This document shows positions 9,081-16,951 of a stretch of DNA of 61,818 nucleotides, in pieces. Source of the DNA: Streptomyces sp. ISL-36 (GTDB taxonomy: Bacteria > Actinomycetota > Actinomycetes > Streptomycetales > Streptomycetaceae); contig NZ_JAGGOS010000132.1 of the NCBI RefSeq assembly GCF_018614205.1, positions 1,352 through 63,169 of the forward strand, written 5' to 3'. Each line of letters begins with the position of its first letter. The first letter of the stretch is position 1. The notes under the pieces are model-generated. The model ran no database searches and had not been told where the DNA came from. It saw nothing but the letters and a program-made list of their open reading frames with translations. Made by a program: the position numbers and the translations under genes.

Positions 9081-9114
9081 GACACACCGTCTCGCGATGC
9101 GGGACGGCTGTGTC
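9081..9114 (+). terminator. Hairpin terminator after the acetyltransferase
   Basis: GACACACCGTCTCGC (9081-9095) pairs with GCGGGACGGCTGTGTC (9099-9114) around a GAT loop. The result is a 15-bp stem with one G-T pair and one bulged C. There is no U-tract, as is usual in high-GC actinobacteria. It separates the acetyltransferase from the sulfur operon. Confidence 0.65.
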
Positions 9115-9120
9115 CACATC

Positions 9121-9145
9121 TTGGACGAAGCTGGACTGGGTCCAA
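9121..9145. promoter_or_regulatory. Inverted repeat just upstream of the sulfur-operon leader peptide
   Basis: TTGGAC at 9121-9126 and GTCCAA at 9140-9145 form an inverted repeat with a 13-nt spacer, about 20 nt upstream of the leader-peptide start. The place fits an operator or promoter element for the sulfate-assimilation operon. No regulator gene is adjacent, and I cannot name the binding protein. Confidence 0.3.
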
Positions 9146-9167
9146 AGTCCCGTGACACGCTTCCGTC

Positions 9168-9251
9168 ATGTCTGGAACTGGAATTGCCTTGGTGAGTCGG
9201 CGGCACGTCGACCTCGGCCGCATGTCCAGCGCCATCTGTCCGGCGCGCTGA
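9168..9251 (+). CDS. Leader peptide (27 aa) of the sulfur-assimilation operon, SRRHVDL type
   Basis: A 27-codon frame from ATG 9168 to TGA 9249-9251 encodes a peptide with the block SRRHVDLGRMSSAIC. This matches the actinobacterial putative leader-peptide family that I know from upstream of cysteine and sulfur genes, in which a conserved Cys follows the RHVDL block. Here the Cys is residue 24, three residues before the end. It lies 126 bp before the sulfite reductase start. Just after the stop, ACCAGCAC (9256-9263) can pair with GTGCTGGT (9332-9339). That would allow a translation-dependent switch in which a ribosome held at the Cys codon alters folding. The peptide is supported by its motif; the mechanism is inference. 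Confidence 0.78.
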   Translation: MSGTGIALVSRRHVDLGRMSSAICPAR

Positions 9252-9377
9252 GAGAACCAGCACCGCCGCGATTCCACTTCTGCCCGACCCTGCTGCGCAC
9301 CGTCGCGCCATCCCCTGACCCGAGTACGAGTGTGCTGGTCAGAGCCGCCCTCCCGCAGTCCCGAAGGACAAAAAGCC

Positions 9378-11075
9378 ATGGCCGCCACCCCGGAAAACCC
9401 CGCACCCGCAACGCCCCGCCGCAAGGTGAGCCGTCACCGTGGCGAGGGTCAGTGGGCCGTGGGGCACTTCACCCCGCTGAACGGCAATGAGCAGTTCAAG
9501 AAGGACGACGACGGTCTCAATGTGCGGACACGCATTGAGACGATCTACTCCAAGCGCGGATTCGACTCGATCGACCCCAACGACCTGCGGGGCCGCATGC
9601 GCTGGTGGGGCCTCTACACCCAGCGCAAGGAAGGCCTCGACGGCACCAAGACCGGTGTCCTGGAGCCGGAGGAGCTGGACGCCGAGTACTTCATGCTCCG
9701 GGTCCGCATCGACGGCGGCCGGCTGACGACCGAACAGCTCCGGGTCATCGGCGAGATCTCGCAGGAGTTCGCGCGCGGCACCGCCGACATCACGGACCGG
9801 CAGAACGTCCAGTACCACTGGATCCGCATCGAGGACGTCCCGGAGATCTGGAACCGCCTGGAGGCGGTCGGTCTGTCCACCACCGAGGCCTGCGGCGACA
9901 CCCCGCGTGTCATCCTCGGCTCGCCGGTGGCCGGGATTGCCGAGGACGAGATCATCGACGGCACCCCCGCCATCGACGAGATCTCCCGCCGGATCGTGGG
10001 CAACAAGGACTTCTCCAACCTGCCCCGCAAGTTCAAGTCCGCCGTCTCCGGCTCGCCGCTGCTCGACGTGGCGCACGAGATCAACGACATCGCCTTCGTC
10101 GGCGTCCGCCACCCGGAGCACGGCCCCGGCTTCGACGTCTGGGTCGGCGGCGGCCTGTCCACCAACCCCAAGCTGGGTGTGCGCCTGGGCACGTGGGTCT
10201 CCCTCGACGAGGTCCCGGACGTCTACGAGGGCGTCATCTCGATCTTCCGCGACTACGGCTACCGCCGGCTGCGCAACCGCGCCCGTCTGAAGTTCCTCGT
10301 CGCCGACTGGGGGCCGGAGAAGTTCCGCCAGGTCCTGGAGGACGAGTACCTCGGGCGCAAGCTCACCGACGGCCCCGCCCCGGCCCAGCCCGCCGGCCAG
10401 TGGCGCGACCACGTCGGCGTCCACAAGCAGAAGGACGGTCGGTTCTACGTCGGGTTCGCGCCGCGCGTCGGCCGGGTCGACGGCGCCACGCTGACGAAGA
10501 TCGCCGAGATCGCCGAGGCGCACGGTTCGGGCCGGCTCCGCACCACCGCCGAGCAGAAGATGATCGTCCTCGACATCGAGGAGGCGCAGGTCGAGTCGAT
10601 CGTCTCCGCCCTGGAGGCGCTGGACCTGCGGGTCACCCCCTCGCCCTTCCGGCGCGGCACGATGGCCTGCACCGGCATCGAGTTCTGCAAGCTGGCGATC
10701 GTCGAGACCAAGGCGCGCGGTGCGTCGCTCATCGACGAACTCGAACGCCGCATCCCCGACTTCGACGAGCCGATCACCATCAACATCAACGGCTGCCCCA
10801 ACGCCTGCGCCCGCATCCAGGTGGCGGACATCGGTCTCAAGGGCCAGCTGGTCCTGGACGACGACGGCAACCGTGTCGAGGGCTACCAGGTCCACCTGGG
10901 CGGCGCGCTCGGTCTGGAGGCGGGCTTCGGCCGCAAGGTCCGTGGCCTGAAGGTCACCGCCGCCGAGCTGCCGGACTACGTCGAGCGGGTCCTCACGCGC
11001 TTCCAGGAGCAGCGCGAGGACGGCGAGCGCTTCGCCACCTGGGCGGCGCGCGCGTCCGAGGACGCCCTCTCATGA
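9378..11075 (+). CDS. Ferredoxin-type sulfite reductase (siroheme, 4Fe-4S)
   Basis: The 565-aa protein has the two-repeat architecture of nitrite/sulfite reductases. The siroheme-[4Fe-4S] ligands are Cys431 and Cys437 (ACTGIEFC) and Cys473 and Cys477 (NGCPNAC). It would reduce sulfite to sulfide by six electrons taken from ferredoxin. Start is the ATG at 9378 with AAGGA 9 nt upstream; the longer frame to 9330 is rejected. The context (cysH, cysC, cysD, cysN and a sirohydrochlorin chelatase in one operon) decides for sulfite over nitrite. Its stop overlaps the next gene by ATGA. Often named cysI or sirA in Streptomyces. Confidence 0.93.
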   Translation: MAATPENPAPATPRRKVSRHRGEGQWAVGHFTPLNGNEQFKKDDDGLNVRTRIETIYSKRGFDSIDPNDLRGRMRWWGLYTQRKEGLDGTKTGVLEPEELDAEYFMLRVRIDGGRLTTEQLRVIGEISQEFARGTADITDRQNVQYHWIRIEDVPEIWNRLEAVGLSTTEACGDTPRVILGSPVAGIAEDEIIDGTPAIDEISRRIVGNKDFSNLPRKFKSAVSGSPLLDVAHEINDIAFVGVRHPEHGPGFDVWVGGGLSTNPKLGVRLGTWVSLDEVPDVYEGVISIFRDYGYRRLRNRARLKFLVADWGPEKFRQVLEDEYLGRKLTDGPAPAQPAGQWRDHVGVHKQKDGRFYVGFAPRVGRVDGATLTKIAEIAEAHGSGRLRTTAEQKMIVLDIEEAQVESIVSALEALDLRVTPSPFRRGTMACTGIEFCKLAIVETKARGASLIDELERRIPDFDEPITININGCPNACARIQVADIGLKGQLVLDDDGNRVEGYQVHLGGALGLEAGFGRKVRGLKVTAAELPDYVERVLTRFQEQREDGERFATWAARASEDALS

Positions 11076-11260
11076 GCGAGCGTGCGGCGCCCTTCTACTG
11101 CCCGTACTGCGGCGACGAGGACCTGCGTCCGAACGAGCAGGGTCACGGCGCCTGGGAATGCCGGGCATGCGGTCGAGCCTTCCAGCTGAAGTTCCTGGGG
11201 CTCCTCGCCCCGGAACCTCAGGGCTCTCAGAGCAACTCCGCTGGAGGGGAAGAGATATGA
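11072..11260 (+). CDS. Small zinc-ribbon-like protein of the sulfate operon (62 aa)
   Basis: A 62-residue protein with two CxxC pairs, CPYCG at about residue 10 and CRACG at about residue 31, spaced as in a zinc ribbon or rubredoxin-like knuckle. A Ser/Asn/Glu tail follows. It overlaps the sulfite reductase stop by ATGA and the cysH start by ATGA, so it is clearly translated with the operon. I recall a hypothetical gene at the same place in the Streptomyces coelicolor cluster, but no function. A role in electron or metal delivery to the reductase, or redox sensing, is possible and only inferred. Confidence 0.82.
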   Translation: MSERAAPFYCPYCGDEDLRPNEQGHGAWECRACGRAFQLKFLGLLAPEPQGSQSNSAGGEEI

Positions 11261-11967
11261 CGACGACTCAGGTCATCACCGGGTCCACCGACCTCAAGGC
11301 GCTGGCCGAGCGGGCCGGGCGTGAGCTGGAGGACGCCTCCGCGCTGGAGATCCTCCGGTGGGCGGCCGACACCTTCGGCAAGCAGTTCTGCGTCACCTCC
11401 TCCATGGAGGACGCGGTGGTCGCTCACCTCGCGTCGCGTGCCATGCCGGGTGTGGACGTCGTCTTCCTCGACACCGGCTACCACTTCCCGGAGACGATCG
11501 GCACCCGTGACGCGGTCGAGGCGGTGATGGACGTCAACGTCATCACCCTGACCCCGCGTCAGACGGTCGCCGAGCAGGACGCCGAATACGGGCCGAAGCT
11601 GCACGACCGCGACCCCGACCTGTGCTGCGCGCTGCGGAAGGTCAAGCCGCTGGAAGAGGGCCTGACCGCCTACCGCGCGTGGGCGACCGGCCTGCGCCGC
11701 GACGAGTCCCCGACCCGGGCGAACACCCCGGTCGTCGGCTGGGACGAGAAGCGGCAGAAGGTCAAGATCTCCCCCATCGCCCGCTGGACGCAGGACGACG
11801 TCGACGCGTACGTCGCCGAGCACGGCGTCCTCACCAACCCGCTGCTGATGGACGGTTACGCCTCCGTCGGCTGCGCGCCCTGCACCCGACGGGTCGCGGA
11901 GGGCGAGGACGCCCGCGCCGGCCGCTGGGCGGGACGCGCCAAGACCGAGTGCGGACTGCACGGCTGA
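11257..11967 (+). CDS. cysH: Phosphoadenylyl/adenylyl-sulfate reductase CysH, iron-sulfur type
   Basis: The 236-aa enzyme reduces activated sulfate to sulfite with thioredoxin. The N-type PP-loop region is visible as TSSMEDAVVAHLA, and the catalytic C-terminal ECGLH is present. It also has Cys123-Cys124 (DLCCALRKVKPL) and Cys206-x2-Cys209 (GCAPC). These four Cys bind a [4Fe-4S] cluster in APS reductases and are absent from the classical PAPS-only enzymes. Known enzymes with the cluster reduce APS, and some reduce PAPS too. Since an APS kinase gene follows directly, the true substrate is open. It overlaps both neighbours (ATGA upstream, TGATG downstream). Confidence 0.93.
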   Translation: MTTTQVITGSTDLKALAERAGRELEDASALEILRWAADTFGKQFCVTSSMEDAVVAHLASRAMPGVDVVFLDTGYHFPETIGTRDAVEAVMDVNVITLTPRQTVAEQDAEYGPKLHDRDPDLCCALRKVKPLEEGLTAYRAWATGLRRDESPTRANTPVVGWDEKRQKVKISPIARWTQDDVDAYVAEHGVLTNPLLMDGYASVGCAPCTRRVAEGEDARAGRWAGRAKTECGLHG

Positions 11968-12533
11968 TGACCACCACCGAGACTTCCCAGGAGAACCACG
12001 TGACCGGTGCCACCATCTGGCTCACGGGCCTGCCGAGCGCCGGCAAGACCACCATCGCCTACGAGCTGGCCGGCCGCCTGCGCGGCGAGGGCCACCGCGT
12101 CGAGGTGCTCGACGGCGACGAGATCCGTGAGTTCCTCTCCGCGGGCCTCGGCTTCACCCGCGAGGACCGGCACACCAACGTGCAGCGGATCGGCTTCGTC
12201 GCCGAGCTGCTCGCCTCCAACGGTGTGAAGGTCCTGGTCCCGGTCATCGCTCCGTACGAGGACAGCCGCGAGGCGGTCCGCAAGCGCCACCAGTCCGAGG
12301 GCACCCCCTATGTCGAGGTGCATGTCGCCACTCCGGTGGACGTGTGCTCCGTACGCGATGTGAAGGGGCTGTACGCCAAGCAGGCCGCGGGCGAGATCAG
12401 CGGTCTGACCGGGGTCGACGACCCGTACGACGAGCCGCGGAACCCCGATCTGCGGATCCAGTCCCAGAACCAGACCGTGCAGGAGTCGGCAGCACAGCTC
12501 CACGCGCTGCTCACCGAGAGGGGTCTCTCATGA
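11967..12533 (+). CDS. cysC: Adenylyl-sulfate (APS) kinase CysC
   Basis: The 188-aa protein matches the APS kinase family over its full length. Walker A is GLPSAGKTT, and the APS-binding region LDGDEIREFLSAGLGFTREDRHTN is typical, as is DVCSVRDVKGLYAKQAAGEI. It phosphorylates APS to PAPS in the cytoplasm. The start ATG shares one base with the cysH stop, and the 3' end overlaps cysD by ATGA. An internal GTG at 12001 (TGATIWLTG) is a possible alternative start but lies after a clear coding stretch. Confidence 0.95.
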   Translation: MTTTETSQENHVTGATIWLTGLPSAGKTTIAYELAGRLRGEGHRVEVLDGDEIREFLSAGLGFTREDRHTNVQRIGFVAELLASNGVKVLVPVIAPYEDSREAVRKRHQSEGTPYVEVHVATPVDVCSVRDVKGLYAKQAAGEISGLTGVDDPYDEPRNPDLRIQSQNQTVQESAAQLHALLTERGLS

Positions 12534-13465
12534 CGACCGCCGTAACCATCGACGAGGCGACCGACAGCCCGTTCGCGCTGTCGCACCTGGACTCCCTGGA
12601 GTCCGAGGCCGTCCACATCTTCCGTGAGGTGGCGGGCGAGTTCGAGCGACCGGTGATCCTCTTCTCCGGCGGCAAGGACTCCATCGTCATGCTGCACCTC
12701 GCGCTCAAGGCGTTCGCGCCCGCGCCGGTGCCGTTCACGCTGCTGCACGTCGACACCGGACACAACTTCCCCGAGGTCATCGAGTACCGCGACCGCGTGG
12801 TCGAGCAGCACGGTCTGCGGCTCCATGTCGCCTCCGTGCAGGAGTACATCGACGCCGGGAAGCTGCGCGAGCGTCCCGACGGGACGCGCAACCCGCTGCA
12901 GACGGTGCCGCTGACCGAGGCGATCCAGCAGCACCGTTTCGACGCGGTGTTCGGCGGCGGCCGGCGCGACGAGGAGAAGGCCCGCGCCAAGGAGCGGGTG
13001 TTCTCGCTGCGGGACGAGTTCTCCCAGTGGGACCCGCGGCGGCAGCGCCCGGAGCTGTGGCAGCTCTACAACGGCCGCCACGCCCCCGGCGAGCACGTCC
13101 GGGTCTTCCCGCTCTCCAACTGGACCGAGCTCGACGTCTGGCAGTACATCCAGCGGGAGAAGATCGAACTTCCGGAGATCTACTTCGCCCACGAGCGCGA
13201 GGTGTTCGCCCGCAACGGCATGTGGCTGACGGCCGGCGAGTGGGGCGGCCCCAAGGAGACCGAGACGGTCCAGACGCGGCTGATCCGCTACCGCACCGTC
13301 GGTGACATGTCCTGCACGGGCGCCGTCGACTCCGACGCCACCACGCTGGACGCCGTCATCGCCGAGATCGCCGCCTCCCGCCTCACCGAGCGGGGCGCCA
13401 CCCGCGCCGACGACAAGATGTCCGAGGCCGCGATGGAAGACCGCAAGCGTGAAGGGTACTTCTAG
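12530..13465 (+). CDS. cysD: Sulfate adenylyltransferase small subunit CysD
   Basis: The 311-aa protein belongs to the PP-loop ATP pyrophosphatase family. The PP motif VILFSGGKDSIVML is near residue 45, with LHVDTGHNFPEVIEYRD and GGGRRDEEKARAKERVFS downstream, all standard CysD blocks. With CysN it makes APS from sulfate and ATP, the first step of assimilation. The start overlaps the cysC stop (ATGA) and cysN starts 3 bp after its stop, so the subunits should be made in step. Confidence 0.96.
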   Translation: MTTAVTIDEATDSPFALSHLDSLESEAVHIFREVAGEFERPVILFSGGKDSIVMLHLALKAFAPAPVPFTLLHVDTGHNFPEVIEYRDRVVEQHGLRLHVASVQEYIDAGKLRERPDGTRNPLQTVPLTEAIQQHRFDAVFGGGRRDEEKARAKERVFSLRDEFSQWDPRRQRPELWQLYNGRHAPGEHVRVFPLSNWTELDVWQYIQREKIELPEIYFAHEREVFARNGMWLTAGEWGGPKETETVQTRLIRYRTVGDMSCTGAVDSDATTLDAVIAEIAASRLTERGATRADDKMSEAAMEDRKREGYF

Positions 13466-13467
13466 CC

Positions 13468-14820
13468 ATGACGAGCACGAGCACACCTGAGCAGTTCGCC
13501 GACGTCGCGGCGACCACCCTGCTGCGCTTCGCCACCGCCGGGTCCGTCGACGACGGCAAGTCCACCCTGGTGGGCCGGCTCCTGCACGACTCCAAGTCGG
13601 TCCTCACCGACCAGCTGGAGGCCGTGGAGGCGGCGTCCCTCAAGCGCGGTCAGGAGGCGCCGGACCTGGCGCTGCTGACCGACGGCCTGCGGGCCGAGCG
13701 CGAGCAGGGCATCACCATCGACGTGGCCTACCGCTACTTCGCCACGCCGCGCCGCCGTTTCATCCTGGCCGACACCCCGGGGCACGTGCAGTACACCCGG
13801 AACATGGTGACCGGCGCCTCGACCGCCGAGCTGGCCGTGGTGCTGGTCGACGCCCGCAACGGTGTCGTCGAGCAGACCCGCCGGCACGCCGCCGTCGCCG
13901 CGCTGCTGCGCGTGCCGCACGTCGTCCTGGCCGTGAACAAGATGGACCTCGTCGACTACGCGGAGCCCGTCTTCGCGGCGATCGCCGAGGAGTTCACGAC
14001 GTACGCCTCCGAGCTGGGCGTCCCGGAGATCACCGCGATCCCGATCTCGGCGCTGGCCGGTGACAACGTCGTGGAGCCGTCCGCCAACATGGACTGGTAC
14101 GGCGGCCCCACCGTCCTGGAGCACCTGGAGACCGTCCCGGTCAGCCACGACCTGACGGCCTGCCACGCCCGCTTCCCGGTGCAGTACGTGATCCGCCCGC
14201 AGACCGCCGAGCACCCCGACTACCGGGGTTACGCCGGCCAGATCGCGGCCGGTGCCTTCCGGGTCGGCGAGCAGATCACCGTCCTGCCCTCGGGGCGCAC
14301 CTCCACGATCACGGCGATCGACGCCCTGGGCGAGTCGGTGGACATCGCGTGGGCCCCGCAGTCGGTCACGATCCGGCTCGCCGACGACATCGACATCTCG
14401 CGCGGCGACCTGCTCGCCCCGAGCGGTGACGCCCCGGCGACCAGCCAGGACATCGAGGCGACGGTCTGCCACGTGGCGGACCAGCCGCTGACCGTCGGCC
14501 AGCGGGTGCTCCTCAAGCACACCACCCGTACGGTCAAGGCGATCGTCAAGGAGATCCCGTCCCGGCTGACCCTGGACGACCTCTCCCAGCACCCCGAGCC
14601 GGGACAGCTGGTCGCCAACGACATCGGTCAGGTGAAGGTCCGTACCGCCGAGCCGCTCGCGCTCGACGCCTACGCGGATTCGCGTCGTACGGGCTCGTTC
14701 CTGCTCATCGACCCCGCGGACGGCACCACGCTCGCCGCCGGCATGGCCGGTGAGTCCTTCGCCACCGCCAAGGCCGTGGCCGTCGCGGACCCCGCCGACG
14801 ACGAGGGCTGGGACTTCTGA
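13468..14820 (+). CDS. cysN: Sulfate adenylyltransferase large subunit CysN (GTPase)
   Basis: The 450-aa protein is an EF-Tu-like GTPase: G1 GSVDDGKST, G2 region EREQGITIDVAYRYF, G3 DTPGH, G4 NKMD and G5 in the ISALAG segment, followed by two beta-barrel domains. GTP hydrolysis drives APS formation by the CysD partner. There is no C-terminal CysC fusion, which fits the separate cysC gene. A small open frame begins one base after its TGA. Confidence 0.96.
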   Translation: MTSTSTPEQFADVAATTLLRFATAGSVDDGKSTLVGRLLHDSKSVLTDQLEAVEAASLKRGQEAPDLALLTDGLRAEREQGITIDVAYRYFATPRRRFILADTPGHVQYTRNMVTGASTAELAVVLVDARNGVVEQTRRHAAVAALLRVPHVVLAVNKMDLVDYAEPVFAAIAEEFTTYASELGVPEITAIPISALAGDNVVEPSANMDWYGGPTVLEHLETVPVSHDLTACHARFPVQYVIRPQTAEHPDYRGYAGQIAAGAFRVGEQITVLPSGRTSTITAIDALGESVDIAWAPQSVTIRLADDIDISRGDLLAPSGDAPATSQDIEATVCHVADQPLTVGQRVLLKHTTRTVKAIVKEIPSRLTLDDLSQHPEPGQLVANDIGQVKVRTAEPLALDAYADSRRTGSFLLIDPADGTTLAAGMAGESFATAKAVAVADPADDEGWDF

Positions 14821-14821
14821 C

Positions 14822-14923
14822 ATGACGATCAACGCTTTCGCCACCTTCGCCAAGGAGGGCGGCCGCGTGGGCTCCGGCGCCCTCGGCGCGGGCCGGGGAG
14901 GTGTCGCGCGATGTGCGTGCTGA
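14822..14923 (+). CDS. Small ORF (33 aa) directly after cysN, doubtful
   Basis: An ATG one base after the cysN stop opens a 33-codon frame rich in Gly, Ala and Arg that ends ARCAC. It could be translated by coupling to cysN, and it ends inside the next small ORF (14911-15000). I know no family for it. It may be a translated spacer or part of an attenuation device, or nothing. Confidence 0.25.
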   Translation: MTINAFATFAKEGGRVGSGALGAGRGGVARCAC

Positions 14924-15000
14924 CGCCGATGCGCCGCGTACGCGGCGCGCACCCGCTCCACCCCGCACGACACCGACGACGAAGAATTCGAAAACCCTGA
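14911..15000 (+). CDS. Small ORF (29 aa) with strong ribosome site before the sulfonate importer, leader-peptide candidate
   Basis: ATG 14911 has GGGGAGG with GGAGG 9 nt upstream, a better site than most genes here. The frame codes 29 residues starting MCVLTPMRRVRG, with Cys at position 2, and ends at TGA 14998-15000, 13 nt before the lipoprotein GTG. The position and the early Cys codon suggest a second leader peptide sensing cysteine supply, but it lacks the RHVDL block of the one at 9168. Translation is plausible; function is inference. Confidence 0.4.
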   Translation: MCVLTPMRRVRGAHPLHPARHRRRRIRKP

Positions 15001-15013
15001 GGGGAACACCTCC

Positions 15014-16120
15014 GTGCCTGCCTCCCGTACCACCCTGCGCCGCTCACTCGCCGCCGCCGCGGCCCTGCCGCTGCTGATCGGCGCGCTCGCCTCCTGCGGC
15101 TACGGCTCCCAGGCCAAGAACGACGAGAAGAAGGTGGCGGCCGAGGGCGAGAAGCTCTCCGCCGACAAGGTCCGGCTCGGGTACTTCCCGAACCTGACCC
15201 ACGCCACCGCCTTGGTGGGCGACCAGGAAGGCATCATCCAGAAGGAGCTCGGCGGCACGCAGCTGGAGGTGTCGACCTTCAACGCAGGCCCCTCCGAGAT
15301 CGAGGCGCTCAACGCCGACTCGATCGACATCGGCTTCATCGGCCCCTCCCCCGCGATCAACGGCTACACCAAGTCCAAGGGCAACAACCTGCGCATCGTC
15401 GGCGGCTCGGCCTCCGGCGGTGTGAAGCTGGTCGTCGACCCGGCGAAGATCAAGACGCCGGCCGACGTCAAGGGCAAGAAGATCGCCACCCCGCAGCTCG
15501 GCAACACGCAGGACGTGGCCTTCCTCAACTGGATCGCGGAGCAGGGCTGGAAGGTCGACCCCCAGAGCGGCAAGGGCGACGTCTCCGTGGTCCGTACGGA
15601 CAACAAGGTGACCCCGAACGCCTACACCTCCGGTGCGATCGACGGCGCCTGGGTGCCGGAGCCGACCGCGTCGAAGCTGGTCACCGAGGGCGCGAAGGTC
15701 CTGCTCGACGAGTCCACGCTGTGGCCCGACAAGAAGTTCGTGATCACGAACATCATCGTGTCGCAGAAGTTCCTCAGGGAGCACCCGGACGTGGTCGAGG
15801 CGGTGCTGCGCGGTTCGGTGAAGACCAACGAGTGGATCAACGCCAACCCGGACAAGGCGAAGGAGTCGGCGAACTCCAAGCTGAAGGACCTCACGGGCAA
15901 GCCGCTCGGCGCGAAGGTGATCGACGCCGCCTGGCCGTCGATCCAGTTCATCGACGACCCGCTGGCCGCCACGCTCCAGGCCCAGGCCGGCCACGCGGTC
16001 AAGGCCGGTCTCCTCGAGCAGCCCGACCTGGCCGGCATCTACGACCTGAAGCCGCTCAACAAGGTCCTGAAGGCCGCGGGCAAGCCCGAGGTCGCTGACG
16101 CCGGTCTCGGCGTCAAGTAA
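15014..16120 (+). CDS. Sulfonate-type ABC transporter substrate-binding lipoprotein
   Basis: The 368-aa protein starts at GTG 15014 with GAGGGG upstream. The signal sequence ends in lipobox LASC, so the mature Cys is lipid-anchored. The body is an NMT1/SsuA-like two-lobe binder: RLGYFPNLTHATALVG, IGFIGPSPAINGYTKS, VKGKKIATPQLGNTQDVAFL and AWVPEPTASKLV. Such proteins bind alkanesulfonates, taurine, nitrate or thiamine precursors. Its place between cysN and an SsuBC-like pair in a sulfur operon points to a sulfonate, or perhaps sulfate ester, as sulfur source. Confidence 0.88.
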   Translation: MPASRTTLRRSLAAAAALPLLIGALASCGYGSQAKNDEKKVAAEGEKLSADKVRLGYFPNLTHATALVGDQEGIIQKELGGTQLEVSTFNAGPSEIEALNADSIDIGFIGPSPAINGYTKSKGNNLRIVGGSASGGVKLVVDPAKIKTPADVKGKKIATPQLGNTQDVAFLNWIAEQGWKVDPQSGKGDVSVVRTDNKVTPNAYTSGAIDGAWVPEPTASKLVTEGAKVLLDESTLWPDKKFVITNIIVSQKFLREHPDVVEAVLRGSVKTNEWINANPDKAKESANSKLKDLTGKPLGAKVIDAAWPSIQFIDDPLAATLQAQAGHAVKAGLLEQPDLAGIYDLKPLNKVLKAAGKPEVADAGLGVK

Positions 16121-16156
16121 CGCCCGTAGCAGCCGAGTTCCCAGGAGGTGACGACC

Positions 16157-16951
16157 ATGGCCACGACCGCGACGCTCGCCAAGGCCGAGGACCGTGTGGC
16201 GGTGACCCATGCCGCCCGCATCGAGCATGTCTCGAAGTCCTTCGGCGGCCCCACCGGGCAGCAGCTCGTTCTCGACGACATCTCGCTCGATGTCGCCCCG
16301 GGCGAGTTCGTCACCCTCCTGGGAGCCTCCGGCTGCGGGAAGTCCACGCTGCTCAACCTGGTCGCCGGGCTCGACCGGCCGTCCGCGGGGTCGATCGAGA
16401 CCCCCGGCGGCCGGCCGGCCCTGATGTTCCAGGAGCACGCCCTGTTCCCGTGGCTGACCGCGGGCAAGAACATCGAACTGGCCCTGCGGCTGCGCGGGGT
16501 GCCGAAGTCCGAGCGCCGGCCCGAGGCGGAGCGCCTGCTCGAACTGGTACGGCTCGCCGGCTCGTACGGCAAGCGGGTGCACGAGCTGTCCGGCGGCATG
16601 CGTCAGCGTGTGGCGCTGGCGCGGGCGCTCGCCCAGGACAGCGATCTGCTGCTGATGGACGAGCCGTTCGCGGCGCTGGACGCGATCACCCGTGACGTCC
16701 TGCACGACGAGCTGACCCGGATCTGGCGGGAGACGAAGCTGTCGGTGCTGTTCGTGACCCACAACGTGCGCGAGGCCGTGCGGCTGGCCGAGCGCGTGGT
16801 GCTGCTGTCGTCCCGGCCGGGGCGGATCGCCCGGGAGTGGACCATCGACATCCCGCAGCCGCGCCGTATCGAGGACGCCGACGTGGCGGAGCTGTCCGTC
16901 GAGATCACCGAAGAACTGCGTGGGGAGATCCGCCGTCATGGCCAGCACTGA
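16157..16951 (+). CDS. Sulfonate-type ABC transporter ATP-binding protein
   Basis: The 264-aa ATPase has Walker A GASGCGKST, Q-loop FQEHALFPWL, signature LSGGMRQRVALARAL, Walker B LLLMDEPFAALD and switch VTHNVREAV. This is the SsuB/TauB class. ATG 16157 is chosen because AGGAGG lies 8 nt upstream; the in-frame GTG at 16148 overlaps that site. The 3' end overlaps the permease start by 14 bp. Confidence 0.92.
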   Translation: MATTATLAKAEDRVAVTHAARIEHVSKSFGGPTGQQLVLDDISLDVAPGEFVTLLGASGCGKSTLLNLVAGLDRPSAGSIETPGGRPALMFQEHALFPWLTAGKNIELALRLRGVPKSERRPEAERLLELVRLAGSYGKRVHELSGGMRQRVALARALAQDSDLLLMDEPFAALDAITRDVLHDELTRIWRETKLSVLFVTHNVREAVRLAERVVLLSSRPGRIAREWTIDIPQPRRIEDADVAELSVEITEELRGEIRRHGQH

